The notes beneath the pieces are model-generated. The model did no database searches. It was not told the DNA's origin and saw nothing but the letters and a program-made list of their open reading frames with translations. Positions 17,774 through 26,366 of a DNA stretch of 64,000 nucleotides are shown here, one piece after another. This DNA comes from Roseateles aquatilis (lineage in GTDB: Bacteria > Pseudomonadota > Gammaproteobacteria > Burkholderiales > Burkholderiaceae_C): NCBI RefSeq assembly GCF_002205645.1, contig NZ_NIOF01000001.1:372001-436000 (forward strand), given 5' to 3'. Numbering within the stretch: position 1 is the first letter of the stretch; each line of letters begins with the position of its first letter. The position numbers were made by a program, and so were the translations under genes.

Positions 17774-18205
17774 TCACCGCGAGGCGGGATACTCCCCGCC
17801 GAACACGAAACGGGCGCTGGCGATGCGCCCGTTTCCATGTGCGGTCCCGTTTCCGCCGGTGTCGCTGCCGTTCTCGCTCACGTTTGCGTTCCCGGGACTT
17901 GCCGGCACCACCTCGTAGATCGCGATCAGCTCGCGCGCCACCGGCCCGGTCGGCGTCTGGTTGACGATGCGTTCATGGTCGATCACGGTGTTGCCGACGG
18001 CCACCCGATGCAGCAGTTCCGCGCGCGGCCTGGACGCCGCGAACCGTGCGGCCATTCGCTCGCGCAGCGCGTCGGCGCCTTCGGCGAGCAGGCGATCGGG
18101 ATACTCGTAATGGCGAGCGTCCGGCGCGTAGATCGTCAGCAGCGCGTCGACGTCATGGGCGTTGTAGGCGTCGAGCTGCGCCTGGACCAGATCGGTGGGA
18201 TTCAT
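17774..18205 (-). CDS. SnoaL-like / NTF2-fold protein
   Basis: The 143-residue protein begins LVQAQLDAYNAHDVDALLTIYAPDARHYEYPD, the usual opening of SnoaL-like and ketosteroid-isomerase-like proteins, which form a small cone-shaped barrel and act as isomerases, hydrolases or ligand binders. The substrate cannot be inferred. An insertion rich in Asn, Gly and Ser (about residues 108-125) breaks the C-terminal strands and is unusual. Its ATG overlaps the stop of the upstream membrane-protein gene (ATGA), so the two are translationally coupled. A hairpin at 17808-17836 lies inside the coding region and could end cheB transcripts. Confidence 0.8.
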   Translation of the reverse strand: MNPTDLVQAQLDAYNAHDVDALLTIYAPDARHYEYPDRLLAEGADALRERMAARFAASRPRAELLHRVAVGNTVIDHERIVNQTPTGPVARELIAIYEVVPASPGNANVSENGSDTGGNGTAHGNGRIASARFVFGGEYPASR

Positions 18206-18639
18206 TGCGTGCGGACCTTCCGTCCGGGATTCGGATGAGAGGACGTGTTGCCGCGAGCGTCGCCCGAGCGCATGTCCGGATCGAGGCTCGCGCCCATCGT
18301 CGGACCGATGTTCGACCGTCCCGTCCCCGTGTCCGCGCCAGCACCCATGCCGGCACTCGCATGCGCCCCTGCTCGCGGCGAACTGCCGTCCGCGACGAGG
18401 ATGCGCCTCGCCACTTGCACCTTCGCCAGGCGCTCGGCCTCGCGATCGGCGACGCGCTTGTCGAGCGCGGCGATCCGCAGCTCGGCGCCGACGTCGCTGA
18501 ACGCGTGGGCGTTCGAGATCAGCAGCAGCGCGGCCAGCACCGCGACCACCACCACCAGCGCCGGGCCGATGACCGGGAAGCGCGGCCAGGGGGTGCAGGT
18601 GTAGCAGGGCAAGGCTTGGGGGATTTCAGGCTCGTTCAT
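18202..18639 (-). CDS. Small single-helix membrane protein with disordered tail, unknown
   Basis: The 145-residue protein starts at ATG behind GGAG. A Cys-containing N-terminus (PCYTCTPWPRFP) precedes one membrane helix at about residues 25-45 (ALVVVVAVLAALLLI), followed by a helical charged segment (LDKRVADREAERLAKVQVARR) and a long Gly/Ala/Ser/Asp-rich tail. The family is not recognised. The ATGA overlap with the SnoaL-like gene suggests the two proteins work together, perhaps with the small enzyme held near the membrane. That is inference from coupling only. Confidence 0.65.
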   Translation of the reverse strand: MNEPEIPQALPCYTCTPWPRFPVIGPALVVVVAVLAALLLISNAHAFSDVGAELRIAALDKRVADREAERLAKVQVARRILVADGSSPRAGAHASAGMGAGADTGTGRSNIGPTMGASLDPDMRSGDARGNTSSHPNPGRKVRTQ

Positions 18640-18797
18640 GGTCGCTCCTTCGTTTGCCGAGGGGGACAGGGGCCCGACCCAGGAGGGGTGGGCCTTTCCT
18701 CGACATGTTGGTCATGCTACGTAGGCAGAAACTGACTCACAAACGCTATATCCTTGCCTCTTTGAGTAGACAACCTACCCAGCAAGGACCCCCGACG

Positions 18798-19760
18798 ATG
18801 CGCAGCCCTCGCCTGCCCCTGCAATACCTCGCCGCGTTCCGGGCCGCCGGACTGCACCAGAACCTGCGCGCCGCCTCCGAGGAGCTGAACCTGACGCACA
18901 GCGCGGTCAGCCAGCAGATCCGGGCGCTGGAGCTGCAGTTGGGCTTCCCGGTCTTCGACCGCCAGGGGCGGCGGGTCGTGCTGAACGCCGCCGGGCAGGC
19001 GCTGCTTCGAAGCGTCGAGCGCGCCTATCAGGAGCTCGACCAGGGCCTGCGCGCCGCGACCGCGGCGCATGGCGTCGAACAGCGCAGCCTGCGCATCACC
19101 CTGCTGCCGTCCTTCGCGCAACGATGGCTGCTGCCGCGGCTGGGCCGATGGCACGCCTGTCATCCGGAAGTGACGCTGGAGATCGAGGCTACGCCGCGCC
19201 TCGTCGACCTGGAGCGCGAGGGTTTCGATCTGGCGCTTCGCCAGGGGCTGGGCCCGTGGCCCGGCGTGATCAGCGAGCCGCTGTTCGATCTCTCGATGCT
19301 GCCGGTGGCCTCGCCCGCGCTGGCGCATCAGCTCATCGGTCAGCCACTGGAAGCGCTGGCGCAGGCGCCGCTGCTGGGGGATCCCGGGCAATGGGAGACC
19401 TGGTTCGAGCAGGCCGGGCTGCGCCGGCAGGTGGTGCCGGTGGCGATCTTCAACGACTTCGGCATCCTGCTGCAGGCGGCCGAGCAAGGCATGGGCGTGG
19501 GGCTGACGCGCGAGCTGCTGGCGGCGGACGCGCTGCTCGACGGGCGGCTGGTGCGGGTCGCGCCGCGGCAGGCGATGCTCAAGGAGCCGCAGCGGTATCA
19601 CATCCTCTATCCGCCGGGCTCCAAGGACGAGCCGGCGCTGCGCGCCTTCATCGACTGGCTGCACCAGGAAACGGCGCAGTCGCGCGCGGCACTGGACGGC
19701 TCCCTCACCTGCCTGGCCACGGGCAAGGTGAGCGCCGCGGCGGCCAGCCCGCCGGCCTGA
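18798..19760 (+). CDS. LysR-type transcriptional regulator (GcvA-like)
   Basis: The 320-residue protein starts at ATG 18798. The N-terminal winged helix-turn-helix is clear (NLRAASEELNLTHSAVSQQIRALE), as is the LysR wing (FDRQGRRVVLNAAGQALL). The effector domain (about residues 90-300) is of the GcvA type, with LRITLLPSFAQRWLLPRL and the lysine-poor closing segment. LysR regulators usually control a divergent neighbour: here the membrane-protein/SnoaL pair lies divergently, 158 bp away, and is the natural candidate target. The C-terminus has about 30 extra low-complexity residues. No operator was identified with confidence. Confidence 0.9.
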   Translation: MRSPRLPLQYLAAFRAAGLHQNLRAASEELNLTHSAVSQQIRALELQLGFPVFDRQGRRVVLNAAGQALLRSVERAYQELDQGLRAATAAHGVEQRSLRITLLPSFAQRWLLPRLGRWHACHPEVTLEIEATPRLVDLEREGFDLALRQGLGPWPGVISEPLFDLSMLPVASPALAHQLIGQPLEALAQAPLLGDPGQWETWFEQAGLRRQVVPVAIFNDFGILLQAAEQGMGVGLTRELLAADALLDGRLVRVAPRQAMLKEPQRYHILYPPGSKDEPALRAFIDWLHQETAQSRAALDGSLTCLATGKVSAAAASPPA

Positions 19761-19883
19761 CACGGACCGGCGCGTCCAGCGTCGATGGCACGGGGGACGC
19801 GCACCACGGGCAGGCGATCGCGCCTGCTCGCGCAGTGCTCATTCCGCCTATCCGCGCCGGGTGGCGCCCGCGGCTCGCGCGGC

Positions 19884-21068
19884 TCAAGACGCCAGGAACA
19901 GCTCCTGCAAGTCGCTGAGGAAATCGAAGCCCCGCGGCGTCGCGCGGATCACCGTCGGGTCCGTCTCCAGCAGGCCCTTCGCGCGGCCTTGCTCCAGGGC
20001 CTTGGCGATGCTCGACGGCGGCAGGCCGGTGCGCTCGAGGAAGCTCTGCATCGGCACGCCCTCGCGCAGGCGCAGCGCATTCAGCATGAACTCGAAGGGC
20101 AGCTCGCCGCGCGCGACCTCGTTCTCGTTGGACACCGCCTGACCCTCGGCCGCCTTGGCCATGAAGGTCGCCGGATCGCGCCAGCGGACCTGGCGCAGCA
20201 CGCGGTGCGCGAAGGAGAGCTTGGTGTGCGCGCCGGCGCCGATGCCCAGGTAGTCCCCGAACTGCCAGTAGTTGAGGTTGTGGGCGCAGCGGTGGCCGTC
20301 GCGCGCATAGGCCGAGACCTCGTAGCGCCCCATGCCCTTCGCGCCGGTGCGGGCGGTGATCAGGTCCAGCATCTCGCTGGCCAGGTCGGGGTCGGGCAGC
20401 TTGTCCGGCGGCGCGTTGGCGAAGCGCGTGTTGGGCTCGATCGTCAGGTGATAGACCGACAGATGCGGCGGATCGAAGGCCAGCGCGGTCGCGAGGTCCT
20501 GGTCCAGCTCCGCCAACGTCTGCTCCGGCAGCGCGTACATCAGGTCGATGTTGAAGGTGCCGAAGGCGCGGGCCGCCTCCTCGATCGCGGCGCGCGCCTG
20601 CGAGCCGCTGTGCACGCGGCCCAGGGCGTGCAGCTTCGCGTCGTCGAAGCTCTGCACGCCGATGGACAGCCGCGTCACGCCCGCCTGCGCGAAGCCGGCG
20701 AAGCGGTCGCGCTCGAAGGTGCCGGGGTTGGCCTCCATCGTGATCTCGCAGCCGGGCTCCAGCGGCAGGCGTGCGCGCAGGTCGGAGATCAGCTCGGCGA
20801 TCTGCTCCGGCGGGAACAGGCTGGGCGTGCCGCCGCCGATGAAGATCGACACGACCGAGCGCCCCCAGATCAGCGGCAGCGCGGCCTCCAGGTCGGCGCG
20901 CAACGCGGCCAGGTACTCGCGGGCAGCTTCGACGCTCAGCTCGCGGCCGTCGCGCCATTCATGCGAGTTGAAGTCGCAGTACGGGCACTTGCGCAGACAC
21001 CACGGCAGATGCACGTACAGGGACAGCGGCGGCAGCGCCGACAGCGTCAGCGTGCCGGGCCGCATCAT
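19884..21068 (-). CDS. hemW: HemW-type radical SAM heme chaperone
   Basis: The protein has 394 residues if started at ATG 21068; a TTG at 21086 would overlap rdgB by 8 bp. The radical-SAM cluster motif CxxxCxxC is C24-C28-C31 in WCLRKCPYCDF. IFIGGGTPSLF and NPGTFERDRFAGFAQAGVTRLSIGVQSFD are characteristic of the HemN/HemW superfamily. HemW was long annotated as oxygen-independent coproporphyrinogen oxidase but is now regarded as a heme-binding protein that delivers heme. The layout is typical of HemW rather than HemN. It is the last gene of the kinase-phosphatase-rph-rdgB run. Confidence 0.93.
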   Translation of the reverse strand: MMRPGTLTLSALPPLSLYVHLPWCLRKCPYCDFNSHEWRDGRELSVEAAREYLAALRADLEAALPLIWGRSVVSIFIGGGTPSLFPPEQIAELISDLRARLPLEPGCEITMEANPGTFERDRFAGFAQAGVTRLSIGVQSFDDAKLHALGRVHSGSQARAAIEEAARAFGTFNIDLMYALPEQTLAELDQDLATALAFDPPHLSVYHLTIEPNTRFANAPPDKLPDPDLASEMLDLITARTGAKGMGRYEVSAYARDGHRCAHNLNYWQFGDYLGIGAGAHTKLSFAHRVLRQVRWRDPATFMAKAAEGQAVSNENEVARGELPFEFMLNALRLREGVPMQSFLERTGLPPSSIAKALEQGRAKGLLETDPTVIRATPRGFDFLSDLQELFLAS

Positions 21069-21078
21069 GCGGATGATG

Positions 21079-21684
21079 TCAGCCAAGGTGCCAGGCCTCG
21101 CGCATCTGACGCAGCAGCTCCTGCGCGGCCAGCGCGCGATGGCTGAGGCGGTTCTTCTCGTCGGCGCCCAGCGCCGCGACGCTCTTCCCGAGCTCGGGAA
21201 TGAACATCAGCGGGTCGTAGCCGAAACCGCCCTCGCCCTGCGTGGCGGCCAGGATCTCGCCCTGCCAGCGGCCCATCGCGATCAAGGGCTCGGGGTCGTC
21301 GGCCGAGCGCACCGCCACCAGCGCGCTGACGAAACGCGCGCGCCGATCGGTCAGGCCGCTCATCTTTTCCAGCAGCACGCGGTTGTTCTCGTCATCGCTC
21401 TTCTCGCGCCCGAACAGCGTCGCGTAGCGCGCCGACAGCACGCCCGGCATGCCGCCCAGCGCCTCGACCGCCAGGCCGGAATCGTCCGCCAGCGCCGGCA
21501 GGCCGCTGTCGCGGGCCGCGTGGCGGGCCTTGGTCAAGGCGTTCTCGACGAAGGTGTGGAAGGGCTCTTCCGCCTCGGGAATGCCCAGGCTGCCCTGCGT
21601 CACGAGTTCCAGCCCGAGCGGCTGGAACAGCGCCTGCAGTTCCTTCAGTTTCTTGGCGTTGTTGGAGGCCAGGACCAACTTCAT
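21079..21684 (-). CDS. rdgB: XTP/dITP diphosphatase (Ham1/RdgB)
   Basis: This is the house-cleaning enzyme that hydrolyses non-canonical purine nucleotides (XTP, dITP). The 201-residue protein starts at ATG 21684 (MKLVLASNNAKKLKEL, the canonical opening); the frame is open 26 codons further upstream without support. Conserved elements are TFVENALTKARHAA, LADDSGLAVEALGG and the GEGGFGYDPLMF block near the C-terminus. It follows rph after 132 bp and precedes hemW by about 10 bp, the order common in proteobacteria. Confidence 0.96.
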   Translation of the reverse strand: MKLVLASNNAKKLKELQALFQPLGLELVTQGSLGIPEAEEPFHTFVENALTKARHAARDSGLPALADDSGLAVEALGGMPGVLSARYATLFGREKSDDENNRVLLEKMSGLTDRRARFVSALVAVRSADDPEPLIAMGRWQGEILAATQGEGGFGYDPLMFIPELGKSVAALGADEKNRLSHRALAAQELLRQMREAWHLG

Positions 21685-21816
21685 CGCTTGCTCCGATCGT
21701 CTGGATTCATCACGGGTGGACGGTGACATCGACATCGAGGTCGACACCGCCGTCGACATCAAATTCGAAAGCGCCGACGGCCCCTCGCGGGGCCGTCCGG
21801 GCGGCGTCTCCGAGGG

Positions 21817-22548
21817 TCAGAGACCCAGGGCGTGCCGCTGCGCGGCGAGCAGGTCGCGGATGCCCTTCCCGGCCAGGTTCAGCAGCACGTCGACCTCGGC
21901 GCGGGTGAAGGCCACGCCCTCGGCGGTCCCCTGCAACTCCACGAAGTGTCCCGCACCTGTCATGACCACGTTCATGTCGGTGTCGCAGGCCGAGTCCTCG
22001 ACGTATTCGAGGTCCAGCAGCGCCTGGCCGTCCAGGATGCCGACCGAGATCGCCGCGACCGCGTCGCGCAGCGGCGATTCGGTGATCTTGCCCTGCGCCA
22101 GCAGCCAGGTCACCGCGTCGTGCGCGGCCACGTAGGCGCCGGTGATGGCCGCGGTGCGGGTGCCGCCGTCGGCCTGGATCACATCGCAGTCGATCTGGAT
22201 GGAGCGCTCGCCCAGCTTGCTCAGGTCGAAGACGGCGCGCAGCGAGCGCCCGATCAGGCGCTGGATCTCCTGCGTGCGCCCGCTCTGCTTGCCGCGCGCG
22301 GCCTCGCGGTCGCTGCGGGTGTGGGTGGCGCGGGGCAGCATGCCGTATTCGGCGGTGACCCACCCCTCGCCGCTGCCACGCTTGTGCGGCGGGACCTTTT
22401 CCTCGACGGAGGCGGTGCACAGCACCTTGGTGTCGCCGAACTCGATCAGCACGGCGCCCTCGGCATGGCGGGTGTACTGGCGGGTGATGCGGACCGGACG
22501 CAGGGCGTCGGCCGCGCGCCCGGCGGGGCGGCTGGCGATGGCAGTCAT
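21817..22548 (-). CDS. rph: Ribonuclease PH
   Basis: RNase PH is a phosphorolytic 3'-5' exoribonuclease that trims tRNA precursors. The 243-residue protein starts at ATG 22548. Family motifs are [17 protein letters not shown], the substrate-binding [17 protein letters not shown] and [21 protein letters not shown]. It lies 10 bp after the phosphatase gene and is probably part of the same transcript. The pairing with rdgB is conserved in many bacteria. Confidence 0.97.
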   Translation of the reverse strand: MTAIASRPAGRAADALRPVRITRQYTRHAEGAVLIEFGDTKVLCTASVEEKVPPHKRGSGEGWVTAEYGMLPRATHTRSDREAARGKQSGRTQEIQRLIGRSLRAVFDLSKLGERSIQIDCDVIQADGGTRTAAITGAYVAAHDAVTWLLAQGKITESPLRDAVAAISVGILDGQALLDLEYVEDSACDTDMNVVMTGAGHFVELQGTAEGVAFTRAEVDVLLNLAGKGIRDLLAAQRHALGL

Positions 22549-22558
22549 GGGAATTCCT

Positions 22559-23458
22559 TCAGCTGGGTTTCTTGCCGGCGCGGCGGATCGCGTCCTGGAT
22601 CTCGCGCACGGCGGAATCGATCTCGGCCTCGTCCAGTTGCACGTCCTGCGCGGCGCCGTGGATCGTCGAGGCGAAGCCCTGGTCGTCCAGGTCCTGGGTG
22701 GAGATCGAATCGGGGGCTTCGCCCTCGCCTTCCCACTCCACGGCCAGGGCGGTGACGTTGTCGCTGCGCGCGCCGGCCTGGCGCAATGCCTGCTCGACCA
22801 GCTCCGGCACCGCGTCGGCGACATTGCGGCTGTCGGACAGGTGACGCAGGATGTCGGCGTCGGAGACGGAGCTCCACAGACCGTCGGAGCACAGCAGCAT
22901 GCGGTCGCCGTTCTGCAGCAACACCGGGCCGTTGACGTCGATCATCGGCTTGCCGGGGCTGCCCAGGCAGGTGAACAGCACGTGCCGGTTGAAGCGCTCG
23001 GCGCCGGTCGCGTGGCGGCCGAGCGCCTCCTGCAGCTCGCTGTAGGAGTGGTCGCGGGTGCGGGCGATCAGCTCGGCGTCACGCAGCAGGTACATGCGCG
23101 AATCGCCGCAGTGGGCCCACCACAACTGCCCTTGCTGCATCACGCCCACGACGACCGTCGTGCGCGGCGTGTCGTTCATGCCGCGCTGCGCGGCGTAGGC
23201 GATCAGTTGCTGATGGGCGAGCAGCACGGCGGTCTCGAGGAACTGCGCCGGCTGCTTGAGGACCGGCTGCGCGTCGCGCTGGAACAGCGCGGCGACGTTC
23301 TGCAGCGCCATGTGCGCGGCGACCTCGCCCTCGGGATGGCCGCCCATGCCGTCGGCAAGCGCGAACAGGCCGGACTCGCGGGTATAGCAATACCCCATGC
23401 GGTCCTCGTTCTTCTCGCGGCCGCCACGGCGGCTCACCTGGTAGACCGAGAACTTCAC
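22559..23458 (-). CDS. PP2C-family serine/threonine protein phosphatase
   Basis: The start is taken at GTG 23458, which overlaps the stop of the upstream kinase (GTGA) and gives 299 residues. Metal-binding motifs of the PPM family are present: NED (D19), ADGMGGH (residues 35-41), [10 protein letters not shown] and the late SDGLW and SDNVTALAV. The C-terminal 50 residues beyond the catalytic domain are acidic. It dephosphorylates Ser/Thr residues and, being coupled to a kinase gene, most probably reverses that kinase. The pair resembles Stk1/Stp1-type modules. Confidence 0.93.
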   Translation of the reverse strand: MKFSVYQVSRRGGREKNEDRMGYCYTRESGLFALADGMGGHPEGEVAAHMALQNVAALFQRDAQPVLKQPAQFLETAVLLAHQQLIAYAAQRGMNDTPRTTVVVGVMQQGQLWWAHCGDSRMYLLRDAELIARTRDHSYSELQEALGRHATGAERFNRHVLFTCLGSPGKPMIDVNGPVLLQNGDRMLLCSDGLWSSVSDADILRHLSDSRNVADAVPELVEQALRQAGARSDNVTALAVEWEGEGEAPDSISTQDLDDQGFASTIHGAAQDVQLDEAEIDSAVREIQDAIRRAGKKPS

Positions 23459-24423
23459 GCCTTCGCCCCGGTCTTCAGGTTCTCCAGCTGCAGCTTGAGG
23501 CGCTCGCTGAAGCTGAGCTTGGTGTAGCGGCGCTCGGTCTCCCGGGACAGCTCCTTCTGCAGCGCGAAGACGCTCTGCGGACGGGTCAGCGGGTCCAGCG
23601 ACATGCACCACTCGGTCACTTCGAGCAGGTTGTCGGAATAGACATTACGCAGCCGCGACAGGGACAGCCCGAGGCGATCCTTCTCCAGGCGCTGCGGCGC
23701 GTCGTTGGGCGGGTAGCCCTGCATGCAGGCGTAGATGCAGGCGCCGATCGCGTAGATGTCGGTCCACGGGCCCAGGGAGCCGTCGCGGCGGTACATCTCG
23801 GGCGCGGCGAAACCCGGCGTGTACATCGGCCGGATGAAATTGCCTTCCTTCGACAGCACTTCGCGCGCCGCGCCGAAATCGAGCAGCACCGCCTTGTTGT
23901 CGTTGGTGATGAAAATATTCGCCGGCTTGATGTCCAGGTGCAGCATCTTGTGCTGATGGACGATGCGCAGGCCTTTGAGAATTTCGTCGAAGAGCGAGCG
24001 GATGGTTGATTCGCGGAAGACCTTGTCGCGCTTCAAATCTCGCGCGGTCACGATGAAATCCTGCAGGGTATCGCCCTGCAGGTAATTCATGACCATATAG
24101 ACGGTCTCGTTTTCGCGCAGGAAATTCAACACCGAGACGACGCTCGGATGGGAAATTTGCGCGAGTGAGCGGCCTTCTTCGAAAAAGCTGCGCAGCCCCA
24201 ACCGATAGAGGGGCTGTTTTTCGGGCTTCACGCGAGGCGTGAGCTCTCCGGGGGATCGTTCGGCCAACGATGACGGGAGGTATTCTTTCAGCGCCACCAA
24301 ATGATGGTCGGGGTCTTCGGCCAAATAAACGACGCCGAATCCACCCGCGGCCAACTTCTTGATGATCTGATAGCCCCCCACCACCGTGCCTGCGGGCAAG
24401 GGCGCCGGTTTCGGCTTTGACAT
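23455..24423 (-). CDS. Hanks-type serine/threonine protein kinase
   Basis: The 322-residue protein is essentially just a kinase domain: glycine-rich loop LAAGGFGVVYLAED, ATP-binding Lys46 in LVALKEY, catalytic loop HLDIKPANI (H162-L163-D164; the usual Arg of HRD is Leu), DFG at 182-184 and APE in PGFAAPEMY. Loss of the HRD arginine usually means activity does not depend on activation-loop phosphorylation. No membrane helix or sensor domain is seen, so it is cytoplasmic. It is translationally coupled to the PP2C gene and heads the run through rph. It is divergent from yicC, with only 31 bp between the start codons. Confidence 0.94.
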   Translation of the reverse strand: MSKPKPAPLPAGTVVGGYQIIKKLAAGGFGVVYLAEDPDHHLVALKEYLPSSLAERSPGELTPRVKPEKQPLYRLGLRSFFEEGRSLAQISHPSVVSVLNFLRENETVYMVMNYLQGDTLQDFIVTARDLKRDKVFRESTIRSLFDEILKGLRIVHQHKMLHLDIKPANIFITNDNKAVLLDFGAAREVLSKEGNFIRPMYTPGFAAPEMYRRDGSLGPWTDIYAIGACIYACMQGYPPNDAPQRLEKDRLGLSLSRLRNVYSDNLLEVTEWCMSLDPLTRPQSVFALQKELSRETERRYTKLSFSERLKLQLENLKTGAKA

Positions 24424-24454
24424 AATCGCGATTCGATTGCTCTACCGATAGCTG

Positions 24455-25372
24455 ATGCCAGTTTACAGCATGACCGGTTATGCCAGCGCCACGGCACAAC
24501 CCTCGAACTCCGGCGAAACCCCTAGCTCCGTGGCCGCTCCGGCGGTGACGGTGGAGGCCCGGTCCGTCAATGGCCGTTTTCTCGACCTGAGCTTCCGCAT
24601 GCCCGACGAGCTGCGCTCGCTCGAGCCCGCACTGCGCGACCTGGTCACCGCGCAGGTCAAGCGCGGCAAGATGGAGTTGCGCATCAACATCCAGCGCGAT
24701 ACCGACAGTTCCTGGCCGAACCCGCAGCCAGACCAGCTCAACCGGCTGTCGCGGCTGGAATCGCAGGTCCAGTCCTGGCTGCCGAAGGCGCAGGGATTGA
24801 GCGTGCAGGAGGCCTTGAACTGGTGCAAGACCGGCACCGTCGGCGCGAGCGCCGGGGACGAAACGGTGCTCGAGGCGGCCCGCGCCTGCATCAAGGGATT
24901 CCTGGAAGCGCGCGAGCGCGAAGGGGCCAAGCTGGTGACGATGCTCAAGCAGCGCGTCGCCACTTTACGGGACCTCGCCACACAAGCCGAGCCGCTGATT
25001 CCGGCGGCCGTGCAGCGCCAGCGCGAGCGTTTCCTGGAACGCTGGCAGGAGGCGCTGAGCGCGACCGGCGCGGCGCAGACGATCTCCGAGCAGACCCTGC
25101 AGGAACGCGCCGTCAACGAGGCCGCCGCCTACGCGCTTCGCATCGACGTCGCCGAGGAACTGACGCGGCTGCGCGCGCATCTGGACGAGGTCGAGCGGCT
25201 GTTGAAGAAGGGCGGCGAGGTCGGCAAGCGGCTGGACTTCCTGATGCAGGAGCTGCATCGAGAGGCCAACACGCTGGGCTCCAAGGCGGTGGCGCTGGAG
25301 CTGACCAACATCTCGGTCGAGATGAAGGTGGCGATCGAGCAGTTGCGGGAGCAGGTGCAGAACCTGGAGTGA
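24455..25372 (+). CDS. yicC: YicC-family endoribonuclease
   Basis: The 305-residue protein begins VYSMTGYASAT, close to the family's opening, and ends with LGSKAVALELTNISVEMKVAIEQLREQVQNLE, the conserved C-terminal helix. YicC/YloC proteins were recently described as endoribonucleases acting on small RNAs and other transcripts. The N-terminal domain has the ARSVNGRFLDLSFRMPDELR block. It lies upstream of gmk, the usual synteny. The 31-bp gap to the divergent kinase means both promoters overlap. Confidence 0.93.
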   Translation: MPVYSMTGYASATAQPSNSGETPSSVAAPAVTVEARSVNGRFLDLSFRMPDELRSLEPALRDLVTAQVKRGKMELRINIQRDTDSSWPNPQPDQLNRLSRLESQVQSWLPKAQGLSVQEALNWCKTGTVGASAGDETVLEAARACIKGFLEAREREGAKLVTMLKQRVATLRDLATQAEPLIPAAVQRQRERFLERWQEALSATGAAQTISEQTLQERAVNEAAAYALRIDVAEELTRLRAHLDEVERLLKKGGEVGKRLDFLMQELHREANTLGSKAVALELTNISVEMKVAIEQLREQVQNLE

Positions 25373-25476
25373 TCCGCCGCCGCCCCGAGGCCCGGCCGTC
25401 GCCCGCGTGAACTAGTTCGCCGGGCGAGTTGGCCGTGCCGACGAGGGCTTCACGACCTCCCCCCTAAAATCACACG

Positions 25477-26097
25477 ATGGAATACCCGGGCAATCTCTTC
25501 GTCGTCGCCGCTCCGAGCGGCGCCGGCAAATCCAGCCTCGTCAAGGCGCTGCTGGAGCTGGACGCCAAGCTGAGCGTCTCCGTCTCGCATACCTCGCGCG
25601 CGCCGCGCGGCCAGGAACAACACGGTCGCGAGTACCTGTTCATCGCGCCGGACGAGTTCCGGTCGATGGTCGACCGCAGCGAGTTCTTCGAGTGGGCGGA
25701 AGTCCACGGCAACCTCTACGGCACGTCGCGCGCGGCCATCGAGGCGCGCATCTCCCACGGTGACGACGTCGTCCTGGAGATCGACTACCAGGGCGCGCTG
25801 CAGATCAAGCAGCTGTTCCCGCACGCGGTGCTGATCTTCATCCTGCCGCCGAGCTGGGACGAGCTGAAGCAGCGCCTGATCCGCCGCGGCGACACCGAGG
25901 AGGCCGTCATCGCCCAGCGCATGGAGAACGCCCGGCACGAGGTCGCCCAGGCGCGGCACTTCGATTTCGTGGTCATCAACGCCGTGTTCGAGACCGCCCT
26001 TTTCGACCTGAAGTCGGTCGTCCAGGCACAACGGCTAAAATACGCGACCCAGCGCCGGAACCGCTCCACCGTCTTCCGCGCGCTCGACCTCATCTAA
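25477..26097 (+). CDS. gmk: Guanylate kinase
   Basis: Gmk converts GMP to GDP with ATP. The 206-residue protein has the P-loop APSGAGKSS at residues 12-20 and the GMP-binding segment [21 protein letters not shown]. It also has [13 protein letters not shown] and the lid region [18 protein letters not shown]. Length and motifs are standard. rpoZ follows after 19 bp. Confidence 0.98.
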   Translation: MEYPGNLFVVAAPSGAGKSSLVKALLELDAKLSVSVSHTSRAPRGQEQHGREYLFIAPDEFRSMVDRSEFFEWAEVHGNLYGTSRAAIEARISHGDDVVLEIDYQGALQIKQLFPHAVLIFILPPSWDELKQRLIRRGDTEEAVIAQRMENARHEVAQARHFDFVVINAVFETALFDLKSVVQAQRLKYATQRRNRSTVFRALDLI

Positions 26098-26116
26098 CAC
26101 CCACCAGGAAACCACC

Positions 26117-26320
26117 ATGGCCCGCATCACTGTCGAAGACTGCATGACCAAGATCCCGAATCGTTTCCAGCTGGTGCTCGCCGCGACCTACCGCGCCCGG
26201 ATGCTCAGCCAGGGCCACGCGCCCAAGCTGGAGTCGAAGAACAAGCCCGGCGTGACCGCGCTGCGCGAAGTCGCCAATGGCGACGTCGGCATCGAGATGC
26301 TGCGCCGCGTGCCCGTCTGA
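26117..26320 (+). CDS. rpoZ: RNA polymerase omega subunit
   Basis: The 67-residue protein is the small omega subunit, which helps assemble RNA polymerase and mediates ppGpp binding. It shows the canonical start [23 protein letters not shown] and the [11 protein letters not shown] block. A good ribosome-binding site (CCAGGAAACC) precedes it. It is followed directly by a terminator and then by a convergent helicase gene, not by spoT as in most proteobacterial gmk-rpoZ operons. Confidence 0.97.
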   Translation: MARITVEDCMTKIPNRFQLVLAATYRARMLSQGHAPKLESKNKPGVTALREVANGDVGIEMLRRVPV

Positions 26321-26341
26321 CGACCGGCCTCGGCTCGATGG

Positions 26342-26366
26342 AACGCCCCGCTCGCGGGGCGTTTTT
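26342..26366 (+). terminator. Rho-independent terminator of yicC-gmk-rpoZ
   Basis: The stem ACGCCCCG / CGGGGCGT with a short loop is followed by five T. The stop codon of the convergent helicase gene begins within the T-run. Confidence 0.9.

Noticed and set aside
21685-21816. Repetitive GACATCGAC-type stretch between rdgB and rph as a regulatory repeat
   Set aside because: It is only a short low-complexity stretch with no regular unit; a small GC hairpin (GGCCCC...GGGGCC) lies within it but has no T-run on the minus strand.
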